From Latrodectus hesperus (lineage: Eukaryota; Arthropoda; Arachnida; Araneae; Theridiidae), in NCBI GenBank assembly GCA_037975125.1, contig CM075851.1:73883487-73947486 (forward strand): a DNA stretch of 64,000 nt, in the 5' to 3' direction. The notes under the pieces are model-generated. The model was not told the origin of the DNA. It searched no databases and worked only from the letters and a program-made list of their open reading frames with translations. This document shows, in pieces, positions 13,201-27,000 of this stretch; position 1 is the first letter of the stretch, and every line of letters begins with the position of its first letter. Both the position numbers and the translations under genes were made by a program.

Positions 13201-16200
13201 TAAATTTCTAAAATTCAGCATGTGGAATATTAATGCTATTTCAGCACTTTGAAAATAAATTTTTTTGTAAGCTCGCCCTATCTCAAAAAAGTTTAAAATG
13301 TACAAATAAGTTCTTGTATTTTATCTATAAAAATACCTTTGTATTTTGAAAACATACCTAGATAATTTTTACGAAAGAAGATAAAAATGAATAGAAATTT
13401 TCAGACATAATAATTATCTGCAAAGTCATTAAGTACTTTATTAGTATTAACAAAAAAATATCGTACAGAATAAGAAAAATTAAAATAAAATTTAACTTTG
13501 TGATTTTATTTCAAAAAAATAAAATGTATATAACATATAGTTAAGGAAATTAAATTTAATTGATTAACTTAATTTTTGTAGTTTTCCCATGTTCAGAATT
13601 TTTAAATATTTAAAATAAATTGTTCTTATGAAATTTTCTTTTCAAAATTCTACTTTACTTATGTAAAAGTAAAATGTTTATAAAGTTTATAATTTTTATA
13701 CAATTAGGATTTCTACAATCTTACATGATTTGATAAGCAAAACTTGTTTTGTATTGATTTGTTTCTATAATATTGATAATATTATATTGTTTTATTTTGC
13801 AACAGAAGTTATAGATAGCTCCTAAAATATTCAAATATTTTCACTAATTCACTACCCATTGGATCTCTTGAAAATATTGAGAAATTAATGATCATATAAA
13901 GTTGAATATATTAAAGTATGAGGTATTAAATTTATTTTCTCTACAATTTTTATAAATTTTCAATGGTACTGTTTCAAACCGTTTCCCATATAGGTCATGA
14001 ATTCGTTTCAAGGAAGATAACTAATCACACGTGTGACTTCCTGTATGAGTAGGGATGTTTCCAGTTAGTTACAGAAGGAATGAAAGGAGGTATTCAATTG
14101 TTCTAGTTGAATGAGAAACTGGTTTCTTACACTGATTCATTACTATACTCTAATTTAGAATTGTGTTTTCTTCTCTGGAATGCTTTTCAAGTCTCAAAGA
14201 GAATAAATTTTGATATTGATAAGTGAAATATTTAAAAAAATGGCTAATGACAATGAAGATGAAGTTTCTTTTTTAACTACATTTGACGTATTTTTCTCTG
14301 AATTAGAAGAATCTGACAATGATGATGTTAATTATGTCAGACAATAGTATCCCTTGAATAACAAAACTCCAGCCCCACAATGATTTTCATTCACGGTTTC
14401 TCCTGGAATGAAAGTACCAGTTCCCAATCTGAAGGATTTGTTGAAATTTTTTGAATTATTTAGAAACGATACTCTAATTGAAATGATTGGGGAGGAAACA
14501 AATATTTATGCTGCAAATTATTTACAAGGGAATACTCTTACCCCAAATTCAAGATCACGTCAGTAGTATCCCACTGACATTCAAGAAATGAAAATTTTTC
14601 TCGGTCTTTTGATGTTACAGGGAATAATTACTAAAAATAAACACGTTCAAAAAATTATATAAAATTTTCACCGCTTCAATTGTAGTACAAAACTGCTAAT
14701 TTTTTTATTTTCAATAAAAAAATATTTCACAACCGAACATATTTTCTTTTGAGAACAATGTGGAAGATTATATCAATGAAAATTCTAAGTAAATCTATAA
14801 ATAAGCACCTTCCAATCAATTTTTAGTGTTTAAAATTTCTAAAATGCAAATTTAAAATCTAATAGATGAAATTCTAAAAAGAAAATAAGCATAAAAAAGG
14901 ATTTCAGATTTAAACTGTAAATAATTTCTTATTTAAAGGAACAAAAATTTTTCATAAAAATATAATTGGAATATTTTTATTAACAATAGTAAAATAAATA
15001 TATTATCAATTAAACAAAGAATAAATACGCAAAGAAAATTTATAATTCTCTATTAAGATTCAAATTTTTAATTAAGAGAATATATTCTCCTATACAAAGT
15101 CCCTTTGAATTCGAGACTCTATAAACGTTTTATATTTGTAGTATTATGTTATGAAAGAAAACATTTTTATAAAAATACTTTTCTATAATGAAAAAAAAGG
15201 AAGTCTTAGTATGTTGTTAGATATTATTTTAAGGAAATTAAATCACAAGTCCACACACTCACAAAAAGAAAGTAACTCATTATAATTTTATCATTTCTCT
15301 TTTGCACTTTTGCAAAATTAAGTAATAAAAATTATTTTACTTTTTTATTTTTAATTATATCTAAATATCAGTTTACATACGCTAGGAAAATATCAAAAAA
15401 TAATCCAAGTAATAAACTCGTATAAACATATCTACTATTTAAGTTGGAATACATTGACCATAACAGTTTAAACTACTTAGTAAATGTACTGAAAGATAAA
15501 ACAGATTAACCAATGAAATTAATTTTCTTGCACTTTTGACCCAAAATATATGACAAACGATATTTTATCTAAGATTTATCAGTTTCGAGTTGAGAAAAAG
15601 TAATTTAGCTAATAAGTTTCTGCCTTAACAACTTTAAGTAAGCAAAAAATTACGTTAAGTAATCAAACAGACCATAAAAACTCCATAACTATGATTTAAG
15701 GGTAATTGTTATCCTTTGTACTTCATATTATTCACTAAGCTTACATGAAAACACTGAAAATTTTCTTTATTTTAAATTACACAATAAATATTTTACTTTC
15801 TAAAAATAATACAAAAAATGTGAGGTATGTTTTTTATTTCTATCCACTTTTATTTGGATTTACAATTCATTCTAGTAAACTGCTAAATATATGCAAACCT
15901 ACATAGGGTAGTAAAGTGGAAAGTGATACCCCCCTCCCAAATTCTCCCCTATGATAGTTTTTGGAGGGTAAAAACTTTTCCCATAGAGAGCGAAGAAATA
16001 ACTGACGATTTATGGCCAGTTCAAGGGAAGTAAGTAATGATCAAAAAAGTACAACATCTGGTTTTGAGGAGGGAACAATTTTCGCAGATTCATATAATAT
16101 TCTGAGACACTGAGTCGGTTAAATATCTTAAAAAGTCACCATTTCCAAAGAAATATAATTGTATATTTATTTAGAAATATTAATTTAAAAAATTAGTATT

Positions 16201-19200
16201 AACAAATATTTAAATAAAAATCTAAAATTATATCATAAAAAATTGTTAAATTAAAAAAAGTTTATATTTTGTAGAGAAAGGCATAAAACCAAAAGAATTT
16301 CGTTTTATACCTGTAAAATTTCTTAAGAAATAATCCTTATACATCATAATCTAATTTTGATATTAGTAATCAATGAGAGAATAATTAATTAATTATGATA
16401 AAATTACACAATTTTCTTTCAAAATATACTTACACATTATATACTTTCACATTCTTTCAAAATATACTTACACATTTTATTCAAAATATACTTTCACATT
16501 TATATTATTTCTTTAATCACCAACTTAAAAACATTTAGAACAGCTGTTACATAAAATTTAAAGCAAGAAAATGATCGCAAAATTTGGATATTCATATCAA
16601 TCATTTAAAATTACATATTTTTAATAGAGTTCCTCTATGCATGTTTTGAAAACAGTTTTTTGCCTGAGGGAAAAATTAGGTGATTTCGATTTATGGTACA
16701 AATACTTAAAAGATTTTACTTAAAATAGAATATTAAATTAAAAATAAATATTATGAGCAAAATTATTAAAAAGGTTCAGCAATAATATAAAAATTATCCA
16801 CATCAAAACTATTTTCAAAGATTTTTTAAATAATTCAAAGACAAAATTGCTACAAATATATTAAAGCAATAGATAAATGATATCTTATAAAAAAATACTT
16901 TAAAAGATCCATTGTGTTGATTGAAGTAACAATAATAGTAGGATTTAAAAAAGATGTACTTTTAAAGTAAAATATTAAATCCACAAAAATCTTGCTGTAA
17001 AAAGGTACTGCAGACAACAAATGAAAAAAATAATTTTAACAGCAGTTATCATTAAATATTAAGCACCTCTTCCTTTTTCTTTTTTTAAACATATTACAAT
17101 ATTCAAATTTTTAAAAATTTACAAATTTTTGGAATTTTTATATCAGTACATAAAACACACTTTTAATAGTTCATAAAACACATTCAGCAGTTTTTAAATG
17201 CTTGTATTTATTTATAATTAATGCTTTACTAATTTATTTTTTCAATAATCACTCTAAATAGAATAAAACAAGGTTAAACATAAATGAAAGTAGAATTTTA
17301 AATTACACAATATAAATTGCTTTATTCTTTCTTAAAGCTCTTTATTCCACAAAATAGTATACATTTTATAATCAGTAATCAATATAGAAAAATTAGAAAA
17401 GCAACTTTCACATTCAGACACAAATTTAACAAGACAAAAAATCTGTACTGTCTTACAACTGTGTGTGTTGTAAGATCTTACAATTCAAACAAAGTTTGTA
17501 GATTGTATAGGCAAACAGGCAGCAGACATAAAAATGATAGAGTTATAAATAAAATTTTCTTTTCATAATTGGCAAACTGAATTGTTTTGTTCAATACATT
17601 CTGCTCGTTAAGCCAAAGAAAAATGTTCAGATTGTGATAAAAAATTTTGTAATATGTATAAAAGAAAAATATTTCTTAATTTGTTTTCTAAGTTTGAGAA
17701 CTGGTTTCTTATAGGTATTGTAAAATAAATATTGAGCATTTATATAAACAAATTTTTTTTTCACAATGTTGTTTTAAAAATGTTCCATGATTGTGAATGT
17801 AAGATTTTCAGTGCAATAAATGTCCATCCTACTATAAATTATTGAAATCTCAACAATAGCAATGATAGATTCAATCAGCAAATCAACAAAGATATAAAGC
17901 CACAGAGTTATATACATTCTGAAGCCGTTAAAACTCTTTTCACGGGCTCCCACAATTAATGACTTCTAAGGAGACCTTTACGAGACAATGAGCTGCATGC
18001 ATGAGTTGCAAAGGAAAATTCCAAAAAATATCAAAAACAAATAGCTGGACAAATAATATGCAATAAGTAAAACAAGTAACTTTTACAGTATTGTTCAAAT
18101 GTATCGATAATAATTAAAACCTATGTAATGTAATGGGAAATATATATCAATTATCTACATAGAAAGAAATATATTTTGCCACACCATAGGTTATCATCTT
18201 CAAAGCATGTACTATTGGAGAAATTACTTACAGAGTGTTACCTATTATTATTACAATACTATATACACATTAAATGTTTGAAAATTAATACTTACCTTGA
18301 ATATACTATCACGTAAATCCAGTAAAGTTTTTCTTTTGTCTATGACTAAATCTACGTATGCAATTTCATTTGCTTTAGGTTCCAAGACACCATTAGAACA
18401 AGAATAACTGTTTCCTAAGTGCACTTGAATGTTTATTGTATTTAATGCAGTTTCATATTCTCTTCTAGAAAGAAAAGAAAATCTAATTCAATACATAATA
18501 AAATTAAAGTTAATGAACGAAATTATTTTCAACAGCTGTTGCTTTAAAACTAGAGCTTCATTCTAAACATATAGTGTAAATATATTTTGTACATAATGAT
18601 AATTATCAATTAATGTTAAATATTCAAACAAAAATATTTGTGTAACACATAACAGTATACTATATGACAAATTAAACTTACATGAAAATTTTTTTAAATA
18701 TATCTAATTTAAAAAATAGTATTTTTTAAAACTTATTATTTGTTTTGAAATTATGAATTACCACAAAATGAATTTATTATTTTAAAATGAATACTCATAT
18801 TCTTTTTGAAATATAAAGTATTTTGAATGCATAAACTACAAAATAAAATGGTTGTACTTAATGTCAAGATTAATATTTAAATTCTAAGGATTTAATCAAT
18901 TTTGGCAATATATATATATAATACATTTATTTCTTGATAAAACATGCAAACACATTTACACACTTGCTGGGTTATTCATAAATTGTAAATATAACAGTTA
19001 AAGTTATTAATACATCATTTTTTAGTTATGATTTTAGATTTAGCAAAAAGTACCATTTTTATTAAAAGAAAATAATTATTAAATAACCATGTATTTTGCT
19101 AAAAAACTATAAAATATATCTTAACATTAATTATTTTAATACACTTTTAAAAAGTTATTTTTTTAAAATTATGAAATAGTTAAAATACCTTTCGCTTTAA

Positions 19201-19524
19201 AAAGCAAATTATTTTTTCACAAAATAAAAGTAAAGGAATTTGATCATTAAGAAAAATCTTATTTCGAGATGAACATAATCATGATTCTGTTTAAGGAATA
19301 TATACCTTAATCTTTCAAGCTCTAAATTTTCTTCTTCAGCCAATTTTAGGAGTTTTTCTGGCATTTTATATCTAGGATTGCCTTTAGCTGAAAAAAAAAT
19401 AATTATGGAACTTTGTTTAATTTTAATTGATGCATTATAAATTCATTATCAAATTATTATAATACAAAATTGATTAGCTTGAATTAATAATTTTATAGAA
19501 TTATTTTCACATACTAAGAGAGAA

Positions 19525-19619
<95 letters not shown>

Positions 19620-21668
19620 TGTATTTATTTGTAGTGTAATAGATTTCTTTTTACTTGAAAACATTTTGAATATAATTTTTCACAATTTATTTTCTTTCAA
19701 GTTTTTGTAAAATAAGTTTTATATTCATTGTATATTTTAAGAGTAAATTAATGACAGTTAAAATGTAAGCAATACTTTATTTATATTTCTTTGATGGTAC
19801 ATTTTGTAATACAATTAAGTTGCTAAAGAAGAAAAAATTGTATAGGTATATAAATCTTCATTTTAATAACAATTTTAAATTAAAGAATACATTTTGGTTA
19901 AAAAATGTTTTATTTAATATAGTCTGTAACAAGTTAAATAATTTTGCGTAGTTATAAATCACATAGGCATTTAAAAATAGCATTAGTTATTAAAAAAAAC
20001 AATTGATATCAGAGGGGAAAACAGCAAATAGTAAGATCTTCAGCCAAATGGCTGGATGAGGTGGAAAAGAACTTAAAAGTAATAAGAAAGTGACTTAATG
20101 TAGGGGGATTGCACAGGGTGAGATTAGGTGGGGAAAACAAGGAGAGATAGTCTTGGCCAGTAACAGGCTTTAGTGTCAACAAAGGAGGATTCATAAAATC
20201 AGTTTTTCTTAGAATGCTTTTACCATTTTTTAAAATTATATTTCCATTAACTATAATTAAAAGTCTAAGAACCCTAACAAAATATTAAAATTCAATAACA
20301 TTATGCATTTTCATGTAGCATTATTTGACTATAAATTAATGTAAAAATATTTAATGTCTTAATGGTAACTTAACTTGTAAATTTTTATAAGAATTTTTTA
20401 AAAATAATTTAGCAGGAAATTAAAAATTTTTTTTAACTAGAAATAACTTTATGTTTCGACTTTTAATTTATAAAATTAAATATAATTTTAAAGGAAATTA
20501 CTTAATTTAAAACACATAACAAATCTAATATCACATTGAAAAATACAACAGTTATTTCTATTTTTATTTATTTATTAGCCTTCTATTAATTTTAAATTTA
20601 ATAACCAAACACATATTGAGCCTGGAAGATATACATAGAAATAAATATAGATATAGAATAGAAATAAATTCAGATGATGTTTTGTAAGATTTTTAAAATG
20701 CAGCAGTTTAATACACAACTCAATATGCCATAGAAAATGCAAGTATTTAAAATTATACAAAAATTGAAAGTTTCAAAACATTTTTGAATTTACATATTAA
20801 GAAATTAAATGCCACAACAAATGATGTTAAATAGAATAAAAAAGTTCATGTTTTTCAAGAAAATTTAATTAATTGTTCCATTATCCTTGAAGAAAGTTAA
20901 TAGGAAAATTAAAAAATATTGAATTCAAAAGGATAATAAATACCTATATAAAATAGCAAAATAATTAGCAAAACATAATGAAAAGATTTTTATATCAAAA
21001 TAACTTTGTTGATATGTTTGTGACTCCATGGTCATTTTTTGTATTACTATGTTCAGTTTGACCAAAATACAACTTAAAGTGTATTCCAAACCCTAAAAAC
21101 AACCTGTCCAACATGGGAATGGAACCCACAAAGTGTTAAAACAAAACAAATAATGCTAACACAGGGTTAGTACAGATTTTCAAAAATCAAATTTCAGTAG
21201 TTTTCTAGGATTCAAATCCAAAATTTTCAGCAGGTATCGACATTCTTGTTAAATATTTTAAGAATTGTCCTTAACCAAATATGCATATAATTATGCATAT
21301 GCAACATTTTTCAATTATATTTGTAAATAATAGAAATTAATAATAAAAAATTAGTATTTTTTATTTAAGTAAGAATTATATTTAATGATTAATTCAAAAG
21401 CCTTCAATGAATTTACAGCTTTAATAGGATTTTTTTACTTAAATAATCAATATATTACTGGATTATACATTGTAAAAAATAATGGGTAATTTTAGAATTC
21501 TTAAATATCTTTCGTACATTCCTATTTATTAATTTATTGAATATTTCAAGATATAACAATCTCTTTTCAAATATGATGACTTTTTCTGCAATTATTATTT
21601 AATAAAATAAATTCAAAAATTCTCTTCTTTTCACTTTCAAACTATACAATTTTACATTAATATTCTTG

Positions 21669-21708
<40 letters not shown>

Positions 21709-23985
21709 TGGCTTTTCCAGATTGTACTAGTCATTGAAAAGACACTTTTTACCAGGCATATTAAATAATTTCATTGATAAATAAATTCATCCTGATTCAC
21801 TGAAATTATTTAATATTCACCAAGGAAAATATAAAAAGTATATTTCAACTCAAAAATTTATACTTAAATATTTATATTCACTAAATTTTATACACTATAA
21901 AGAAAACAGAAACAAATAGAAAAAATAATTAAAATCACCCATCTGTTTTTGTACAACACAATGATCTTGTTGGTGATCATTTCACACATAAATTTAAATA
22001 CTACATTCAGTCTTGACTAAACTGGATTATTAAAAAATTATGGCAGAACAGGATCTTTATTTTAGTCAACAGCTATGAATACAAAAATCTAACATAGATC
22101 ACGCTACCATCTAATGGTAACATTAAGAGCTAATACTCAATTAGGTTTTTAGACAATTTCGTTAAAAATCTTAAAAAAAAAAAAAAAAAAAATTATATAA
22201 TATTTTCTAACAAAAAATAAGATAAATGCATCATGGTAAGTAAAAATTTCAGGAGTCATACAAACCCTGTATATATGATAATAAAAATCCCTGTATAATG
22301 AAAAATAAATAAAATCTAATAAGCATTTTTTTTTTTTACCTTTTAATATAAGATAAAAATCCTATTATTTTTTTAAACAAAATATTCATCAATTTTATTT
22401 GTATATAGGACACAGTAATATACAAATGTAAATATTTTTGTATTATAATTAGTTAATTTTTATTCCAGAATTGTTAAAGAACATAAAACTACAAAGCATA
22501 AATTTTTAAATTCAAGAATGAGTAAATATGAAGATATAAAATAACTTTTTTGTGTGCTAAAATAATATATACTCCAAATTTTTAAATTAACAAATTATGT
22601 GTAAAATCAAGGTAAATAACAATTAAAGTCTTGTGTTATTTTAGAATTACTTTCTATTACTTAGATATTTTTCAAAATATAAAATATAGAGTAGAATAAA
22701 CATTTCATAACTAACCTTCTAAAGGTCTAACTAATGATTTTCTTCTGTAAAATAACATGTAGGCACTTTCCTTTCCAGCAAATTGCTTCTCAATATCTTT
22801 TACAAGAATCGGACTCACTCTTGAATCATTAAAATCAAACCAATTTTGACTAAAGGAAGGGGTATTGTTTGTGATTCTACAGAAAATAAACATAATATGC
22901 GATAAAATATGTAGCATCATATTTTATGTTACAGATATTAATTTGTAATCAAAGCACAGTGCAAAGCATTAGCATTTTATTACTTAAAACAGATTATACA
23001 AAAATTTATTTTAAATACAAAAATTGCAAAGCAACAGCTTCAAAAAATGAATAAAATTAATTTATAAATCATAAGAACTAAAGTAATTAATTTAATATAA
23101 TGTACACATTTTGATTGGTAAATAGAATACATCTCAAAAATAATATTTGATTCTTTATATATATATATAATTGCAAAATTTCTTCAACAGTATAATTTTT
23201 CCTACAGTGGAATAGGAATTAAGAATACATTTTATATTTAGCAACAACTTCAAATTTTAAAAAGTTAATAGTTTAATGTATTACATACTTTTTAAGAAAT
23301 GAAATCTTTTTCATTATTTTTTATTTATATTGTCACATTTATTATTTTCTATTAAAAGAGAGAAAATTATTCAAAAATAGTCATCCAGAGAAAGTATGCC
23401 GCAATGAGTTTTGTGGAGGAGATAGACTTTGTTTAACAGATGAAAGCAAACCAATTTCAAGTTTACAAATTCACAAAATACAGTAATAAAGTTTTATTAA
23501 AGGTAAAAATTCCCACAGTGTTGAACAATGAAAATTTTACGACTATCAAACTAAAGAAAAACAATTTAAAGCAGTTGGATGGCTAGAAAAATATAACCGC
23601 ATTAACACTCAAAGAAAAGCAAAATTGATCCGAATATTTCTGATAGTACAACTCAAAATAAGTGATATGCATAATTTATTTATTTTTCTTACATTTTAAA
23701 ACTAATCTAAAATTTTAAAATCGTATTTTGATAAATTTATTTGCATGAAAAATAAAGATACATGAATTAAAATAATGCCATAAAATATATCTTTTTGAAA
23801 ATGAATTTAAGGATTTCAAACATTTCACTCATTATTATATCACAAAAATATAGAACCATTTATATTTGGTATTTTGAGGTGGTTGTAATATAATACACAA
23901 ACTGCATTATGATCTTCTCAATGTAAAACTTAGTTTCATTTGCTCTATCAATATTTTAAAACAATCTGAATAAATGATAATCCAG

Positions 23986-24073
<88 letters not shown>

Positions 24074-27000
24074 TTTTAAATAATAATAATACGAATTATC
24101 TTGCAAAAATTTCAATCATTTTGTTTCTCAGAAAATTATCTATGAATATATTGACAGATACTATTTTTGAAGAATTAAGTAACTTTACTTACTGACTAAA
24201 TTGAAATGACTAAACTTCAAAATAACTGGTTTCAAAAATGCAAGCAATTTATTTAGTATTAATAAACTAACTTTATTATTAATATTAGTGGTAGATGTTA
24301 AATTTTTGCCTAAAATGAAAAAAAGGGTCATTAAATTAAATCTGCATAAATATCTGGTAGTTAGGAGAAAATAAGAGATATTAATTGGCAAAAAAACACT
24401 GTCTTACTTTGTTTACGCAGTGTAAATATATCACTATATAAAATACATATGCATTTTTAGTTTTGAATATAACTTATTTAGTAATTTTAAATTAAAAATG
24501 TTATTCTAAATATAAATTTAATAATTATGAAAAGTATTGACAGTAAGAAAATACAAATTTTTAAATAGAATAAGCAAAACTATAATCTTATTTTAAAATT
24601 TGAGTTTGCTTATCAACACTAAAAATTATATTATCAACATTATAAAACTAAGCAAATTTAAATTACTTTAGATGAATTGTTATTGCTTTGAAAATTTTTA
24701 TAATATTGTAGTTCTAATACCAAAATGTTTGAAAATAAACAACAGATTTGAAATCACGTCTTGAACAAAGGAACTAAATATTATATGAAGTTATGTTTTA
24801 TTCCCTGTTATTAGCCATCAGATATATAACAATCTGCTTTTTTTACTTTTAGATACCATGGGAAAATATAAATTTAGCTATGCTATATAAAAAGGAATAA
24901 TTAAAATATTTAAATCTTTATTAACAAAATAAAACATAATTAACTTTAAAATATAAAAAGTGTTACAAAAAATAATTTGTAAATAATGAATTACTTTTGA
25001 AAATTAGAAATACATTATAATTTATTGTATATTGAAATACAAAAATATAATAAGTTTGTTTAGTCACTTAAGAAATTATTTTTAATACACAAGAGTTAAC
25101 TATTTTTGATTTAAAGAAATGACATAATCAGATATTAACAGGGTTTTTACAGATTTTCAAGAAACAAATTCCAGTATTTTTGAGGAATTTTTCTTTTCTA
25201 GAAGATATATTCATTTATTCACATCAAATAAATATGCTATGTGAAAATATATATCTGTAATTATGTATATATAACATTTTTGGATGATGATAATAACCAA
25301 TATTTGAAAAAACTAAAATGAATATTTTTGATTAAAATTAGATTTAAAATTAATAACTTCTTTAAAAACATTAAATAAATCCAATGCTATGTCAGAAACA
25401 ATTTCATTAAAAAATTTTAAAATTATTTACATTAATTATCTGATTATTTCATATAATATAATAATTGTATATAATGATAATTGAGCTTTTAAATTTGTTT
25501 AAATGGGCCCTTTTTCTGTGATTGAACACCTCATTTTATAAATAATGTTAATTAGCCAGCTTTTTAAATTTCCTTGTCAGAATCTATAATAGGTTCTAAC
25601 AATTCATTAATATATATACGTTATAGGCAAACTCTTTTGATTTCTTCTTCAGAATCTATTACCAGTGCTCACAATTCATTAATACCTTTTTAGCATATTT
25701 ATTTTTGATCTTGTATTCATAAATTTCACTAATACAGCTTAGAATTGCTTTATTATTTTTGCTGTTTTTATTCATCAGATTTGTGAGCAATGACAATTAT
25801 TATTCCCTATTAATTTTTATGTTGTTGAAATCTTTGTTTCAGAAGTGATATCAATGACGATTTTAGCCATGATATATTGATCTTTAAAATTTTTTACAGA
25901 AACAGTTTAGTTTGATTTAAAAAAATACTTATATCTATATTTAAAAAGGTAATAATAGTTTTTTACCTATACTTAACAGAAGCATCTTAATTAGAGCAAT
26001 TTAATTACTTTCCGTAAGAAATAATAATTTTGTTTATTTCATAATACACTAAAAAATTCTTTTCTACATTTAAAAATCTTTCAAATCAATTTCAAAATCA
26101 TATAGATAGTTCTAATGATTTAAACTAATTTATGTAACAATTTTAAAACAGAACAACAGTTTTATAAGTTAATTTTAGAAGCATTGATAAATTGAGCTAA
26201 AATTTTTTACTTAAATTATTTGATTTGTAACTTATCACAGTCAAAGGATTTAAAGATAAAATGTCTTGCATCACAAAATATTACAATAAATATTTTTTTA
26301 TTGATTTCATTCTCAATGATATTAAAAATGGCTTACAATTTAAATAAAATTTACTTTTATATCTATCAACATTTAATCTTTTCTGTTGCCTCACAATTTC
26401 TCCAATTTCTCATACCTTAGCAAACCACAATTAAGATTTTGCAAAATAATAAAATAATTCTGTTATTAATAAATACAATGTATAGTAAACATAAAACAAA
26501 CATGAAGTTTACACAAATTTAAATCTGTTTTTCATGTCAGGATATTCAATATGGACATTCATTTTCAAAGTGCTAATCATATGATTTACAGACTAGTTGG
26601 AATTGAAATAATACAGGTGTGGATGAATCACACATTTCCAACTCTCATGACAACTTGCATAGTTAAAAAAAATGTTACTTCAAATAATCTTTAATTAATC
26701 TTTGCCAAACTATATAGATAGTTTAATAATCATTTTAAATAAACAAATGTGGATAGAAATAGATTTTAAAGTTTAAAAAAAAAATTGGCATAATATAGAT
26801 CAAGATAAAAATTTTTAAGAGGAGGGACGGAGTTTGAATAAATATATTAAACACACAATATGAATTATTTTCTTCTTTTAAAACTCATTACATTAACATA
26901 TATATGTTAATGAACACTAACCATTCACAATTAAAAAAAGGAGAAACTTTCCAGATTCAAATACTAACTTAAATCTGTATAATTTAATTGCAGTCTTAAG

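Larger units (their letters stand above)
9881..18295 (-). other. USP40 intron 15 (8.4 kb)
   Basis: It contains (TA)n at 10172-10256, a CpG-rich SINE-like repeat near 10575-10835, a piggyBac fragment at 14240-14662, an unidentified less AT-rich patch near 15895-16130 and short tandem units at 16419-16503. The remainder is AT-rich and blank. Confidence 0.7.
19388..22715 (-). other. USP40 intron 13
   Basis: It contains a (TA)n tract at 19528-19615, an unidentified G-rich patch at 20005-20200, a SINE-like repeat at 21000-21170 and the hAT deletion derivative at 21172-22269. The rest is AT-rich and blank. Confidence 0.7.

Noticed and set aside
17317..17568. 83-codon open frame on the plus strand
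   Set aside because: Intronic, antisense to USP40, no recognisable domain and AT-biased codons.
19449..19664. Open frame of repeated Tyr-Ile
   Set aside because: Translation of a (TA)n tract; the same holds for 23974-24195 and 52829-53059.
20009..20194. 61-codon minus-strand frame in a G-rich patch
   Set aside because: Pro/Leu/Ser-rich, no family similarity; likely a repeat fragment.
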